Below, one piece after another: positions 37,823 to 48,242 of a stretch of 64,000 nucleotides of DNA. Numbering within the stretch: the first letter of the stretch is position 1; each line of letters begins with the position of its first letter. The stretch spans positions 62,001-126,000 of the forward strand of contig NZ_JAHUTT010000001.1 of assembly GCF_019209865.1 (NCBI RefSeq), in the 5' to 3' direction. Below the pieces are notes generated by a model. It was not told where the DNA came from and did not search any database. It worked only from the letters and a program-made list of their open reading frames with translations. The DNA comes from Shewanella sp. NIFS-20-20 (GTDB taxonomy: Bacteria > Pseudomonadota > Gammaproteobacteria > Enterobacterales > Shewanellaceae). The position numbers and the translations under genes were made by a program.

Positions 37823-38344
37823 ATGTTGATAAGAAAAGCTCGAGCCGAAGATGGCTTGGCTTGTTTTGCCTTAAGAAATGCCGCCATTTTAACGGGTTGC
37901 AAGGGTTTTTATGAGGATGAATTACTCGAGCTGTGGACGGAAGGGGAGTGCCCTAGTTGGTTTTTGCATGTGGTGGCCACCGAGTTTTATGTTCTGGAAA
38001 TTGCAGGCCGGATCTTGGCGACGGGGTTTATTGATTTAAATTTAGCGAAGTTAGAAGCCCTGTTTGTTCATCCTGAGGTGATGAGAACCGGGGTTGGCAA
38101 AGCTATGTATTTGTATTTAGAGTCATTAGCCATTAGTCATGGCCTTAAAGAAATTCGCTTAGAATCAACAATTAATGCGGCGCCGTTTTACCGAAGTCTA
38201 GGATTCGGTGGAAGCGGGCTGGAGCGCAACAGCGTCTATCATTCCCCCAAAGGCTTCAACTTGCCATGCATCGAGATGCATAAGCCTTTAGGTGACGCTC
38301 GTCTGACCGAGCGCTCAGCGGTCATCGCAATCAACTCTTCCTGA
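37823..38344 (+). CDS. GNAT-family N-acetyltransferase
   Basis: A 173-residue acetyltransferase. The acetyl-CoA-binding motif A lies in LEALFVHPEVMRTGVGKAMYLYLE (R-x-x-G-x-G/A pattern here RTGVGK). Motif B follows in FYRSLGF. AAAGGAGCG at the optimal distance precedes ATG 37823. The substrate is unknown. The last 25 residues extend past the usual domain end. Confidence 0.88.
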   Translation: MLIRKARAEDGLACFALRNAAILTGCKGFYEDELLELWTEGECPSWFLHVVATEFYVLEIAGRILATGFIDLNLAKLEALFVHPEVMRTGVGKAMYLYLESLAISHGLKEIRLESTINAAPFYRSLGFGGSGLERNSVYHSPKGFNLPCIEMHKPLGDARLTERSAVIAINSS

Positions 38345-38502
38345 GTAGCAGCCATCCCGAGCGGTGACACTTTTCCTTGAGCACGGCCGCTACACTAAAA
38401 AACTGCTAGCTTTCAAATTGATGAACAATTCTCGCATGAATGAGTGCAGTAGTTATATTTAGCGCTATGCTTAGCTGAAAGGACTTAACAAAGCGACATG
38501 GC

Positions 38503-40689
38503 ATGCAAGGACAGCTATTACAACGGATGCTGCAGGACATTTTTAGTCATGGACCTAGCGCCACGCTCAGCCAAAATGTAGATAAAGCACTGCAAGCAAT
38601 CACAGAGCAGCTGGATTGTGATGGGGTGTTTGTGTTGGGGCTGCCTGATCAGTCAGGTTTGCATCGCTTACGTCCACACCAGCTGTATACCAAACATGCT
38701 GCCGGCATGCAGAGCCGCGATTGGCCGTTAGCGCGCTTAGAGTATTTTAGAAAATTAATTCGTGCAGGTGAGCCAGTCATTATTGACGATGTCAATAGCT
38801 TGCCCAGTATGGCTAGGCAGGAAAAAATGCTATTGAAACAGTGGGAAGTTCAAGGCCTCATGGTGTTGGCGCCCATTTGTTTTGGTGATACTAAACTGGC
38901 ATTGGGGGCCGTCAGCCGCCAACCGCGAAACTGGTCTGAGAGTTTTATTCAAGAGCTGAACCATACCCAAACCCTGATTTCCTCCGCGCTTGAACTCACT
39001 CGCATCGCCAATGCGTTACTGGAAAGTGAGCATAAATATCAATCACTGTTCAATCAACTCCCTCTGGCATGCGCCGTCATCGATAATCAAAATCGTTTAT
39101 CGTTACTCAATCAAGTGGCACGTCATAGTCTCGGGGTCTTTGAGGGGCAGGACTTGACGAGTTTGCTACCAGAAAGCGAAAAGGTGGTGCTCACCGATGC
39201 GATTAAAATGGTGCGTGATGGTGTTCTGCATCAATCCTGGTGTGACGTCGCCTTTAAAATCAACAAACCGAATCTTGCCTCTACGCGGCAGAGTTGGCAG
39301 CGGCTCAACTTTAGCAAAATGCAAAATGCCCCCGACTCGATTGTCCTTTTAGCGGAAGACATCAGTGAACAGCACCGATTGGCAGCGGAATTATCCTTTC
39401 AAGCCAATTACGATCCGTTGACCGGATTAGCCAATCGTTGGCATTTCGAGGCCTTGCTAGCGCAAATGATAAGTGAAGATAATAGCGCACCAGCATGCGT
39501 AGCTTTTCTCGATTTAGATCAGTTTCAAGTGGTCAATAACATTAGCGGCCATATGGCTGGGGATAAATTATTGTGTCAAGTGGCCATGCGCTTAAAGCAA
39601 TTGGTGCGTCGCGGTGATGTGGTGGCTCGACTCGGCGGCGATGAATTTGCGATCTTAATGCATCAAGCCAATGTCGAGTCTTCCAGCTTAATTGCCGGAC
39701 GGATCTGCCAGCAAATTGCCAATCATGAGTTCATTTGGCAGGGCCGTCAACACAGCGTCAGTGTCAGCATGGGCTTGGCTAAAATCGATCGATCCGATGC
39801 CGATATCTATCATGTGATGAGTCATGCCGATGCCGCGTGTAGTCTTGCCAAAGAAATGGGACGTAATGGCTGGCATTTCTATGACAATAACGATCCGAGA
39901 ATGCATAAATTACAAAATGAGATGTTGGCCAGTACCGACATTTTATCGGCATTAAATCGCGACGACTTTACACTCTATTTTCAGCCGATCGTTCCCTTGC
40001 AAGGGCATGAATCTGGCTTGCATATGGAGATCTTACTGCGGCTCGTGGCGCCCGATGGTAAGGTGTTATCGCCAGATACCTTCTTACCAGCGGCTGAGCG
40101 TTATAATTTGGCGGCGCGAGTCGATAGCAGGGTGGTGAATAATCTTTTGGAGTGGGCTGAAAGGAATGCCCCTATTTGGAATAGCTTAAATATGGTGTCG
40201 GTTAACTTGTCCGCCACCTCGTTAGGGGATAAAACCTTTTTGCAATGGCTGGAGTTGAAATTACAGTCAGCGCCACAGTTTGCCAGTAAACTCTGCTTTG
40301 AAATCACCGAAACCGCGGCCCTTAGTCAGTTAGAGCTGGCCAGTGACTTTATTCTGATGGTGCGCCAATATGGTTGCAAATTGGCGTTAGATGATTTTGG
40401 TGCGGGCTTTTCCAGCTTCTCTTACCTGAAACTGTGGGATTTAGATGTGGTGAAGATTGATGGCCAATTTGTGAAAAACCTTTGTCACAGCAAAGATGAT
40501 CAAGCGATTGTGCGCGCCATTTGTCAGCTAGGCCAAGACATGCATTTTGTCACCATTGGTGAATTTGTTGAAGATAATGATATCGCTCTGCTGCTGGCGC
40601 GGCTTGGGGTGGATTATGGCCAAGGTTATCATTTTGCTAAGCCGATGGCGCTCAGTTCGCTAAAGGACAGTCAGCAAGCGATAGGCTAA
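38503..40689 (+). CDS. GAF-PAS-GGDEF-EAL cyclic-di-GMP protein
   Basis: A 728-residue cytoplasmic signalling protein with no transmembrane segment. Domains in order: GAF (about 20-165), PAS (about 180-290), GGDEF (about 300-470) and EAL (about 475-720). The GGDEF motif is intact (RLGGDEFAIL). The EAL motif reads EIL, but the other catalytic marks of active phosphodiesterases are kept: NLSA, ITETA, LDDFG, KIDGQFV, the Glu of GEFVED, and the Gln of DYGQGY. It could synthesise, hydrolyse or sense c-di-GMP. The start at 38503 has no well-placed ribosome-binding site (AAGGAC is about 20 bases upstream), so the true start is uncertain. Confidence 0.9.
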   Translation: MQGQLLQRMLQDIFSHGPSATLSQNVDKALQAITEQLDCDGVFVLGLPDQSGLHRLRPHQLYTKHAAGMQSRDWPLARLEYFRKLIRAGEPVIIDDVNSLPSMARQEKMLLKQWEVQGLMVLAPICFGDTKLALGAVSRQPRNWSESFIQELNHTQTLISSALELTRIANALLESEHKYQSLFNQLPLACAVIDNQNRLSLLNQVARHSLGVFEGQDLTSLLPESEKVVLTDAIKMVRDGVLHQSWCDVAFKINKPNLASTRQSWQRLNFSKMQNAPDSIVLLAEDISEQHRLAAELSFQANYDPLTGLANRWHFEALLAQMISEDNSAPACVAFLDLDQFQVVNNISGHMAGDKLLCQVAMRLKQLVRRGDVVARLGGDEFAILMHQANVESSSLIAGRICQQIANHEFIWQGRQHSVSVSMGLAKIDRSDADIYHVMSHADAACSLAKEMGRNGWHFYDNNDPRMHKLQNEMLASTDILSALNRDDFTLYFQPIVPLQGHESGLHMEILLRLVAPDGKVLSPDTFLPAAERYNLAARVDSRVVNNLLEWAERNAPIWNSLNMVSVNLSATSLGDKTFLQWLELKLQSAPQFASKLCFEITETAALSQLELASDFILMVRQYGCKLALDDFGAGFSSFSYLKLWDLDVVKIDGQFVKNLCHSKDDQAIVRAICQLGQDMHFVTIGEFVEDNDIALLLARLGVDYGQGYHFAKPMALSSLKDSQQAIG

Positions 40690-40760
40690 GAGAGCAGTCG
40701 TGGCATCTGTGGTTGAGAATGAGTACACTGATGCGATTGTATCGTTAATAAGCCGCAATT

Positions 40761-43262
40761 TTGTCCCAGCTACCTATCCATGATTTATTGCCGACGATCC
40801 GTGCGGCCATCACTCGCTCAAATCAAGTCATTTTAGAAGCTCCCACCGGGGCGGGTAAATCGACGGCGCTGCCGCTCGCCATGTTAGATTGGTCCGAAAT
40901 TAACGGTCGCATCATCATGCTTGAGCCCAGACGCGTTGCGGCGCGAGCCATTGCCCATTTTATTGCACAACAACGTCAACAGGCGGTGGGGAATGAGGTC
41001 GGGTATCGGGTGCGCGGCGAAACGCGGATAAGCAGCCATACGCGTCTGGAAATTGTGACTGAAGGCGTGCTTACGCGGATGATCCAAGCCGATCCCGAAC
41101 TCAGCGGGGTCGCGCTGGTGATTTTTGATGAAATTCATGAGCGTCACCTCACCACGGATTTATCGCTAGCACTGGCGCTGGAAGTGCAGTCGACTTTTCG
41201 TGAAGACTTAATCTTAGTGGCAATGTCAGCCACCTTATCAGGCTTACCGTTAGCGCAATTGATGCCCAATGCGGCCAATATCAGCTCGGAAGGCCGCATG
41301 TATCCGGTCAGCATTGATTATCACGCGCCAAAAGTGGCGGCCGAATGGTTGCCTCACATGGGGCGGGTGATCACCTCACTAGTCGCACAACCACCACTGG
41401 CCGGTCATGTATTGGCATTTTTACCCGGCAAAGCTGAAATCAATAAGTTGCAGCACATGTTGAGCGAGCGTCTCGATAGTCAGCGTTTTTTAGTGGTGCC
41501 GTTATATGGCGCCATGTCGTCAACGGCGCAAGATCTCGCCTTGGCAGATGATGCCCTTGGCCGCACTAAGGTGGTGTTAGCCACCAATGTGGCTGAATCG
41601 AGTTTAACCATTGCCGGCGTGACCATGGTGGTGGATAGTGGTTGGCAAAAACAAGCCAGTTACCAACCGAGATCCGGCGTAAGTTTACTGCGGTTAAAGC
41701 GTATCAGTCAGGCATCCGCCCTTCAGCGTAGTGGGCGTGCGGGTCGAACTGCGCCTGGGGTTTGCATTCGTTTATGGCCGAGCGCCGAGTTTGATCGCCA
41801 GGCGATCGTTGATGATGCCGAAATTTTACATGCTGATCTGAGTCAAATGGCCTTAGATGCCAGTCAATGGGGCGTGCGCCAGCTCAATGAATTGCCCTTA
41901 TTGACAGCAGCACCGCCCATTCATGAGCAGCAAGCTTGGCAATTATTGCAAGATTTAACCTTGGTGGATGAGCAACATAAGCAGACCAAGCTCGGACGCC
42001 TTGCCCATGGGCTTGGCTGCGCGCCGCGATTAGCCCATATGTTGCTGGCCGCGGTCACATTAGCAAAGCAGCCCGAGCAAGGGCATTTCCCGGCATTAGC
42101 CTGCTTGCTGGCGAGTATTATTGAGGCACGCGGTTTGCCGACCAAAGGCGCCGACATTTATGATTATTTAACGGTGGCGCAAAGCGGACAACTGGCCACT
42201 CAGGCGCGTCAATGGTTAAAAAAGTTGGGGGCCAATGGCAACCTCAATGAGGCTAGCGCTCGCGCTCACCCGCATGATATCGGGCTATTATTGGCGCTAG
42301 CCTTTCCTGATCGCATTGCCAAGCGTCGCTCCAGTGACGGCTTTGTTCTCGCCAATGGCACCGGCGTTACGCTCGAGTCGGCAGCGCTGAGTCAGCAGCA
42401 ATGGCTGGTGGTGGCGGATTTTCAGCAGCATCAAGGCCAGAGTGCCGGCCGGGTGTATTTAGCCAGTCCACTGGATGCCGCGCGCTTTGGCGATACCTTG
42501 GCTCACCTCGTCAGTGCGCAGTCAGTCTTAGCGTTTGATGACCAAAGTCAGCGCGTGTGTGGTCGTCGTGAATGGCGCATTGGCCAAGTCGTCTGGCGAG
42601 AGCAAGTCTTGACCCAATTTGACTCATTGATGGTCCAGCAAGCCTTATTACAACAAGTGGCTCGCAAGGGGCTAGGCTTGTTGGCCATGACCGATGAGGT
42701 TAAGCAGTTACAGCTGCGCCTCGCGTTGGCCCATCAATGGGATAACCAGCATCAATGGCCTGACATGAGTGATGGCGCCTTATTGGCGACGCTGGATCAG
42801 TGGCTGGCTCCTTATGTAGTTAATATCAACAGCTTGGCACAATTGGCCAAGTTGAATATATTGGATATTTTGCAAGCCGCGATTCCTTGGCCCTTACGGC
42901 AGACGCTGCAGCACTATTTACCTGAATCTTGGCCGATGGCAACCGGCAGTCGGGCGCCGATCCGGTACGATGAAGCCGGCCGAGCCTTATTGAGTGTACG
43001 CTTACAAGAGGCTTTGGGCATGGCACAAAGCCCCTCGGTGGCTAATGGCCAGCTAGCGGTGACCATGGAGTTATTGTCTCCGGCGCGCCGACCCTTGGCC
43101 TTGACGCAAGATCTCGCCAGCTTCTGGGCCGGCCCCTACCTCGAGGTTAAAAAAGAGATGAAGGGGCGTTATCCTAAGCATTTATGGCCTGACGATCCGC
43201 AATCTTGTGCCCCGACCAAGCACACCAAAAAACGCACGCAGCAATTGGCTGCCAAGGATTAA
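40761..43262 (+). CDS. hrpB: ATP-dependent helicase HrpB
   Basis: An 833-residue DEAH-type helicase. Motif I is APTGAGKST, motif II is FDEIHER, motif III is SATL, and motif VI is QRSGRAGRTAPG. A helicase-associated region and a C-terminal HrpB-specific domain follow. The substrate is unknown. The start is TTG 40761, encoding MSQLPIHDLLP, which aligns with the E. coli HrpB N-terminus; the ribosome-binding site is poor. hrpB precedes mrcB here as in E. coli. Confidence 0.95.
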   Translation: MSQLPIHDLLPTIRAAITRSNQVILEAPTGAGKSTALPLAMLDWSEINGRIIMLEPRRVAARAIAHFIAQQRQQAVGNEVGYRVRGETRISSHTRLEIVTEGVLTRMIQADPELSGVALVIFDEIHERHLTTDLSLALALEVQSTFREDLILVAMSATLSGLPLAQLMPNAANISSEGRMYPVSIDYHAPKVAAEWLPHMGRVITSLVAQPPLAGHVLAFLPGKAEINKLQHMLSERLDSQRFLVVPLYGAMSSTAQDLALADDALGRTKVVLATNVAESSLTIAGVTMVVDSGWQKQASYQPRSGVSLLRLKRISQASALQRSGRAGRTAPGVCIRLWPSAEFDRQAIVDDAEILHADLSQMALDASQWGVRQLNELPLLTAAPPIHEQQAWQLLQDLTLVDEQHKQTKLGRLAHGLGCAPRLAHMLLAAVTLAKQPEQGHFPALACLLASIIEARGLPTKGADIYDYLTVAQSGQLATQARQWLKKLGANGNLNEASARAHPHDIGLLLALAFPDRIAKRRSSDGFVLANGTGVTLESAALSQQQWLVVADFQQHQGQSAGRVYLASPLDAARFGDTLAHLVSAQSVLAFDDQSQRVCGRREWRIGQVVWREQVLTQFDSLMVQQALLQQVARKGLGLLAMTDEVKQLQLRLALAHQWDNQHQWPDMSDGALLATLDQWLAPYVVNINSLAQLAKLNILDILQAAIPWPLRQTLQHYLPESWPMATGSRAPIRYDEAGRALLSVRLQEALGMAQSPSVANGQLAVTMELLSPARRPLALTQDLASFWAGPYLEVKKEMKGRYPKHLWPDDPQSCAPTKHTKKRTQQLAAKD

Positions 43263-43396
43263 GTTGCACCATGACGCAGGCATGCGCTGGTATCAAGTTG
43301 CCGAGCGATCTGGGATAATGTAATTCGTTGCCACCAGAGCTTAGCCACTGGTTAAGTTCAAGAAAGTTACCGGCCTAGTGTGAATAGACAGGATTT

Positions 43397-45757
43397 ATGA
43401 CAGTTAAAAAAAGTACCACAGCAACCAAGCCCAAGACCAAGGCTGGGGCGACATTGAAAGCGGCGCCTAAGGCGAAAAAATCACGGAGCCAATCTCGAGG
43501 TTCGCCGGCGCCTAGCTTGCTGCGACGCTTGCTGTCTTTCAGCTGGAAATTAGGCTTGGTGGTCACGGTGCTGGTGGCGAGCTACTGCATTTATTTAGAT
43601 CAGATTATTGCCAGTAAATTTGAAGGGCAAAAATGGTATTTGCCTGCGCAAGTGTTTAGTCGGCCGATGGCCTTATATCCAGGGGCCGCCATTAGTCATC
43701 AACAAGTGATTGAAGAGTTGCTCTTGCTTGGTTATCGCAAGGTGGCTAACCCACGACAGGTCGGGGAGTTTTCGGCGTCATCGACGCGGATCCAATTATG
43801 GCGTCGTCCCTTTTTACATCCCGATGGCAAACAGCCTGAGCAACAGGTGATGCTGAGCTTCGATAGTCAAGGATTAACCTCGGTGGCACGGATGTCCGAT
43901 AACCGCCAGTTGGCGGTGTTTTATTTAGAGCCTGTGCTACTCGATCGGATCATTGCCACCGACGGTGAGGATCGATTGTTCGTGCCTACCGCCGAAATGC
44001 CGCAGTATTTGGTGGAGTCATTACTGCTGGTGGAAGATCGAAGTTTCTATGAGCACCACGGCATTAACCCGATTGCGATCATCCGAGCCGCCATGGTTAA
44101 TATGAGTGCTGGGCGCACGGTGCAAGGGGGCTCGACCATTACTCAGCAGCTAGCGAAAAACTTCTTTTTAAGCAGTGAGCGCTCGCTCGAACGTAAAATT
44201 CGTGAAGCTTTAATGGCGCTGATCATTGATTTTAGATACAGCAAGCAAGAAATCCTCGAAGCGTATTTAAACGAAGTGTATATGGGCCAAGATAAGTCGC
44301 GTGCGGTTCATGGCATTGGCTTGGCTTCGCAATTTTATTTTGGCCGCCCAGTGGCTGAACTCACCTTGGCGCAACAGGCGTTTTTAATTGCTTCCATTAA
44401 AGGCCCCTCTTACTACAACCCTTGGCGCTATCCAGAACGGGCGTTAGAGCGTCGCAATCTAGTGCTTAAGTTGCTGATGGAAAATAATAAAATTAGCGTT
44501 AATGACTATATCGCGGCGGTGGATACGCCCTTGAGTATTCGTAAAGAGTCTAAGCCGGTAAGGGCGCGGCTGCCGGCGTTTTTTGCTCAGGTAAAGCGAG
44601 AGTTAGCCAGTCGCTATGGCGATGCCTTATTAACGCAGTCGGGGATCAAGGTGTATACCACTCTAGATCCCCTGGCGCAGGAAGCGGCTCAAAAGGCGGT
44701 ATCACAAACCATGAAGCAATTAGATAAGCGCGCGCAGGATATTCAGGCTGGCATGGTGGTGACCGATAAATATAGTGCGGGCATTGCGGCCATGGTCGGT
44801 GATCGCCTCCCAGGATTTGCCGGTTTTGATCGCGCCGCCGATATTCGTCGACCGATAGGATCTTTAGTCAAGCCCTTCGTGTATGTGACGGCATTGGAGC
44901 AAGCCAGCTATAACTTAATGACGCCATTAACCGATCAGCCCATCACCTTGAATAATGGTCAGGGCACGACTTGGTCGCCGCAAAATGTCACTAAAACCTT
45001 CAGTGGCGAAGTCAGCTTGTTGCAGGCACTGAGTCAATCGATGAATGTGCCAACGGTGAATTTAGGGATGGCATTGGGGATTGATGCTGTCAAAGACACC
45101 TTAACTCGCGCGGGATGGAATGGCGCCATCAGCGACTATCCGTCGATTTTTCTCGGCGCAATCGACGGCTCGCCCCTGATGGTGGCTCAGGTCTATCAAA
45201 CCTTGGCGGACGGTGGCCGTTATCGCCAATTGCACGCGGTCACGCATGTGTTAGATACCAATAACCAGGCCATCATAGGGCGCGATGTCGATGCCGGCAG
45301 CGCTATTCCTGCGGGGGCAGATTATTTGGTGAAGTACGCCATGACCCAAGTGGTTGAAAAGGGCACGGCTAAACGATTGGGGCAACAGTTTGCCAACGTG
45401 ACCCTCGCGGGTAAGACTGGCACCAGTAATGATGGTCGTGATGCATGGTTTGCTGGGTTTGATGAGCGCAATGTCGCCGCCATTTGGGTGGGGCTTGATA
45501 ATAATGGCAAAACCAATTTATATGGCAGCAGTGGGGCGATGGCGGTGTACCAAGCGTTTTTAGGCGCGCGAGCACCGATTAGCTTGAGAATGCTGCCACC
45601 CCAAGGCGTAGTGACAGGGTATTTTGATAAGACCTCTGGCGTTGCCATGGCGTCAGATTGCGCTAATGTGGTCGCCGAACCTGCGTTAGCCGCGAGTTAC
45701 CATCCGGCCAAGAACTGTGGTCAGCCACTTAACTGGTGGCAAAAGTTAATCGAATAA
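43397..45757 (+). CDS. mrcB: Penicillin-binding protein 1B
   Basis: A 786-residue bifunctional class A PBP that polymerises and cross-links peptidoglycan. The order is: a Lys-rich cytoplasmic tail; one transmembrane helix (about 52-72); a UB2H-like regulatory region; a GT51 glycosyltransferase with VEDRSFYEHHGI and GGSTITQQLAKN; and a transpeptidase with SLVK (active Ser in RPIGSLVKP), SMN in SQSMNVP, and KTGTSND. UB2H in E. coli binds the lipoprotein LpoB. AGGA precedes the ATG. Confidence 0.97.
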   Translation: MTVKKSTTATKPKTKAGATLKAAPKAKKSRSQSRGSPAPSLLRRLLSFSWKLGLVVTVLVASYCIYLDQIIASKFEGQKWYLPAQVFSRPMALYPGAAISHQQVIEELLLLGYRKVANPRQVGEFSASSTRIQLWRRPFLHPDGKQPEQQVMLSFDSQGLTSVARMSDNRQLAVFYLEPVLLDRIIATDGEDRLFVPTAEMPQYLVESLLLVEDRSFYEHHGINPIAIIRAAMVNMSAGRTVQGGSTITQQLAKNFFLSSERSLERKIREALMALIIDFRYSKQEILEAYLNEVYMGQDKSRAVHGIGLASQFYFGRPVAELTLAQQAFLIASIKGPSYYNPWRYPERALERRNLVLKLLMENNKISVNDYIAAVDTPLSIRKESKPVRARLPAFFAQVKRELASRYGDALLTQSGIKVYTTLDPLAQEAAQKAVSQTMKQLDKRAQDIQAGMVVTDKYSAGIAAMVGDRLPGFAGFDRAADIRRPIGSLVKPFVYVTALEQASYNLMTPLTDQPITLNNGQGTTWSPQNVTKTFSGEVSLLQALSQSMNVPTVNLGMALGIDAVKDTLTRAGWNGAISDYPSIFLGAIDGSPLMVAQVYQTLADGGRYRQLHAVTHVLDTNNQAIIGRDVDAGSAIPAGADYLVKYAMTQVVEKGTAKRLGQQFANVTLAGKTGTSNDGRDAWFAGFDERNVAAIWVGLDNNGKTNLYGSSGAMAVYQAFLGARAPISLRMLPPQGVVTGYFDKTSGVAMASDCANVVAEPALAASYHPAKNCGQPLNWWQKLIE

Positions 45758-45777
45758 ATGGGGTTGTTATCGCGAAC

Positions 45778-45802
45778 AATCAGGCGACCAGGTCGCCTGA
45801 TT
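45778..45802. terminator. Bidirectional terminator between mrcB and the TonB receptor gene
   Basis: An 11-bp perfect stem, AATCAGGCGAC/GTCGCCTGATT, with a CAG loop lies between convergent genes. Confidence 0.75.
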
Positions 45803-45813
45803 GATGCTGGTGA

Positions 45814-47997
45814 TTAGAACTGGTAGCTATATCCTAAGGTCAGGCTTCTGGGTTTTCCTGAGAAGATAGAGCCATGAATGCGAGTTGTCATATACGTTTC
45901 GTCTAACAGGTTTTCGGCCTGCAGATAGACTTCTTGCTGCTCAGATATAAAGTAGCGCGCGGCTAAATCGACCACTGTCTTTGACTCGATTAGCTCATCG
46001 CTAGGGATGGCACCATGGCCCGCATCCGTGCGGATATCGCTGGTGTAACGTCCCGCCACCGTCACCTGCCACTGCGCTGTTTCGGCGCCAATACTTAGGT
46101 ACATTTGATTGCTGGGTAAGTAAGGCAATTCGTCGCCAGCATTCACTTGCCCCCAAAAGTCTGAGTCGAAGCTATTGCTGAACTCTGCTTGGGTATAGGT
46201 ATAGGCCATCTTAATCGGGAAGCTAACTTGGCCTTGAGCATTAAGGGTATAACCGCCACTCAGCTCGAATCCTTTGACATCGACGGCACCGGCATTGTAT
46301 TGATTGCCAATATTGTCGTCATCACACCCTTGAGCCGCGGTGCAATTACCGTGCATATTGCTGTAGTCGCTATAAAAAGCGACAGCTTCGGCTTGCAAGT
46401 CATCTTGGTTGAATCGCGCCCCTAATTCATAATTCCAGCTTTTCTCAACGTCACCGTCACTATTGCCAGGCGCGGCGGGAGCAAAGCCTTTTTGCACCCC
46501 AGTAAAGACTAACCATTGATCTGTGATGGCATAGCTCACGGCCGCGGCGGGCAATAAAGCATCGAAATGATTACGGATGTCTTTGCTTGGCTCGCCCACT
46601 CGGCCTGGATTAGTTTTGCCCCAATCTTGGCGACGAGTTTCGATATCTTCGTAACGCATACCCAAGGTGATGGCTAACTGATCAAAACTCATCTTGTCTT
46701 CGACGAACATGGCCCAAGCGTTAGCGCTGTCAATCCGATTCGAGTCAGTCCCTGGAATGCCGGCATCTTCGGGGGCTAATGTCATGTGGTACTGCTGGGT
46801 TAATTGATAATTATCGACCCATTGGAATCTATCCATTTGATCTTCGTGATAGCGCAGCCCGACTGTGACTTGATGCTGAGCTACGTCCCAGTTCACTTGA
46901 GTTTGTATGCCTTGGGACAAGTAATCACGGTTATTGGCTTTCACTTCTACGGCTAGGCTATCCAATCCTGAGGTGCCAGCATCGAACGCTGAAGCTAGCT
47001 CGATACCGCCGCTTGCTAAACTTTTGCCATTGATTTTATTAACTTTATACCAGTTGCGATGAAACGCGTTGTAATAAGCCACGCTGGAAAGATTGAGCTC
47101 TGGGCTGAACTCAATCACATGGTTCACTTGCAGTTGTTGGTGATCCGTGACCATTTGGTCATTTTGAGAGGCGCTATAACGACTCCATGGCGCGCTATGA
47201 TAGTCGGCACTGGTGAGGCCCATATAGGTTTCATTCGAGGTTTCATCTGAGTATTTCAGTTTGATTTGCAATTGCTGGGCATAGGTCGCGTCCGCGTCAG
47301 AATGCAGGCTGACTTTGGCTAATGCATCGGTGCGTACAAAGCCGCTATTGCCACCGACGTGATTGATGTCTCTAAATCCATCCGCTTGATATCTAAAAAT
47401 TTCAGCCACGGCGCCGACTTGCTCTCCTTGGCCACCGCCATATACATGGGCTTTGGCAAAACCGTCTTGGCCAAGGGCAACATCGAGGTTACCGGCGAGT
47501 TCATCGGTTGGGATACTACGAGAAACTAAATTGAGGACACCGCCGGTGGTCCGTGGGCCATATTGAATGGTGGAACCGCCTTTCATGGCTTCGATCCGCT
47601 CCATTCTGCCTGGGGTTGGAAAATAATAGGCCGCTGGCGAGGCATAAGGGGCGGGGGCCGCCAAGACGCCATCTTCCATGACTGTGATTTTTTCAGAGCG
47701 ATTCTGGCCAGTGCCGCGCATGCCGATATTAGGACGTAAGCCGTACCCATCTTCTTCTTGAATGTAGATCCCAGGAATGGTCGCTAACGTGCGCATGATA
47801 TCTGTGTATTTAAAGGTGTCTAATTCGGCTTGGGTAATTTCATGGGCGCTGGCAGGGGCGGTATTGAGTGGGTTTTGTTGACCAAAAATGGTGATTTGCT
47901 CTAAGACACTAGCGTCATCGGCCATCAAGTGGGAGGAATAACTGGCCATTAGCGCCATGGTTAATAGTGACAAGGGCAAGGGTTTGGCTGCGAACAT
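45814..47997 (-). CDS. TonB-dependent outer-membrane receptor, FecA-like
   Basis: A 727-residue outer-membrane receptor with a signal peptide (about 1-26, ending HLMA). A plug domain contains YGLRPNIGMRGTGQNRSEKITVMEDG and YGPRTTGGVLNLVSRSIP, which closely resembles the E. coli FecA plug, so ferric citrate or a similar carboxylate siderophore is likely. A 22-strand-type barrel follows and ends SYQF with a terminal Phe. It lacks a FecA-type N-terminal signalling extension, so it is a transducer-less receptor. A Fur box lies upstream. No periplasmic or ABC uptake genes are adjacent. Confidence 0.93.
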   Translation of the reverse strand: MFAAKPLPLSLLTMALMASYSSHLMADDASVLEQITIFGQQNPLNTAPASAHEITQAELDTFKYTDIMRTLATIPGIYIQEEDGYGLRPNIGMRGTGQNRSEKITVMEDGVLAAPAPYASPAAYYFPTPGRMERIEAMKGGSTIQYGPRTTGGVLNLVSRSIPTDELAGNLDVALGQDGFAKAHVYGGGQGEQVGAVAEIFRYQADGFRDINHVGGNSGFVRTDALAKVSLHSDADATYAQQLQIKLKYSDETSNETYMGLTSADYHSAPWSRYSASQNDQMVTDHQQLQVNHVIEFSPELNLSSVAYYNAFHRNWYKVNKINGKSLASGGIELASAFDAGTSGLDSLAVEVKANNRDYLSQGIQTQVNWDVAQHQVTVGLRYHEDQMDRFQWVDNYQLTQQYHMTLAPEDAGIPGTDSNRIDSANAWAMFVEDKMSFDQLAITLGMRYEDIETRRQDWGKTNPGRVGEPSKDIRNHFDALLPAAAVSYAITDQWLVFTGVQKGFAPAAPGNSDGDVEKSWNYELGARFNQDDLQAEAVAFYSDYSNMHGNCTAAQGCDDDNIGNQYNAGAVDVKGFELSGGYTLNAQGQVSFPIKMAYTYTQAEFSNSFDSDFWGQVNAGDELPYLPSNQMYLSIGAETAQWQVTVAGRYTSDIRTDAGHGAIPSDELIESKTVVDLAARYFISEQQEVYLQAENLLDETYMTTRIHGSIFSGKPRSLTLGYSYQF

Positions 47998-48028
47998 AAT
48001 ATCTCCAATTAATAGTGCTAAGCTAAAT

Positions 48029-48047
48029 GATAATGATTCGCATTATA
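48029..48047 (-). promoter_or_regulatory. Fur box upstream of the TonB receptor gene
   Basis: GATAATGATTCGCATTATA matches the 19-bp Fur consensus at 15 positions and starts about 30 bases before the receptor ATG. It predicts repression by Fe2+-Fur. Confidence 0.75.
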
Positions 48048-48242
48048 GTTATATTTGGGTTGGTGTAAATAGTTTGTTTGTTAAAATGCACTTAATTGTT
48101 GGCGGGGTACCAATGAATCATTAACATGCTATCAGATGAGCACTGCGCTTTGGCAATCATTAAGACATCGGCTGAGTGTTTTTGATATATGCAGTTACAC
48201 TGTCGTCAATGAGCAAGTTCCCTAAGGATACATAAGAGAATA

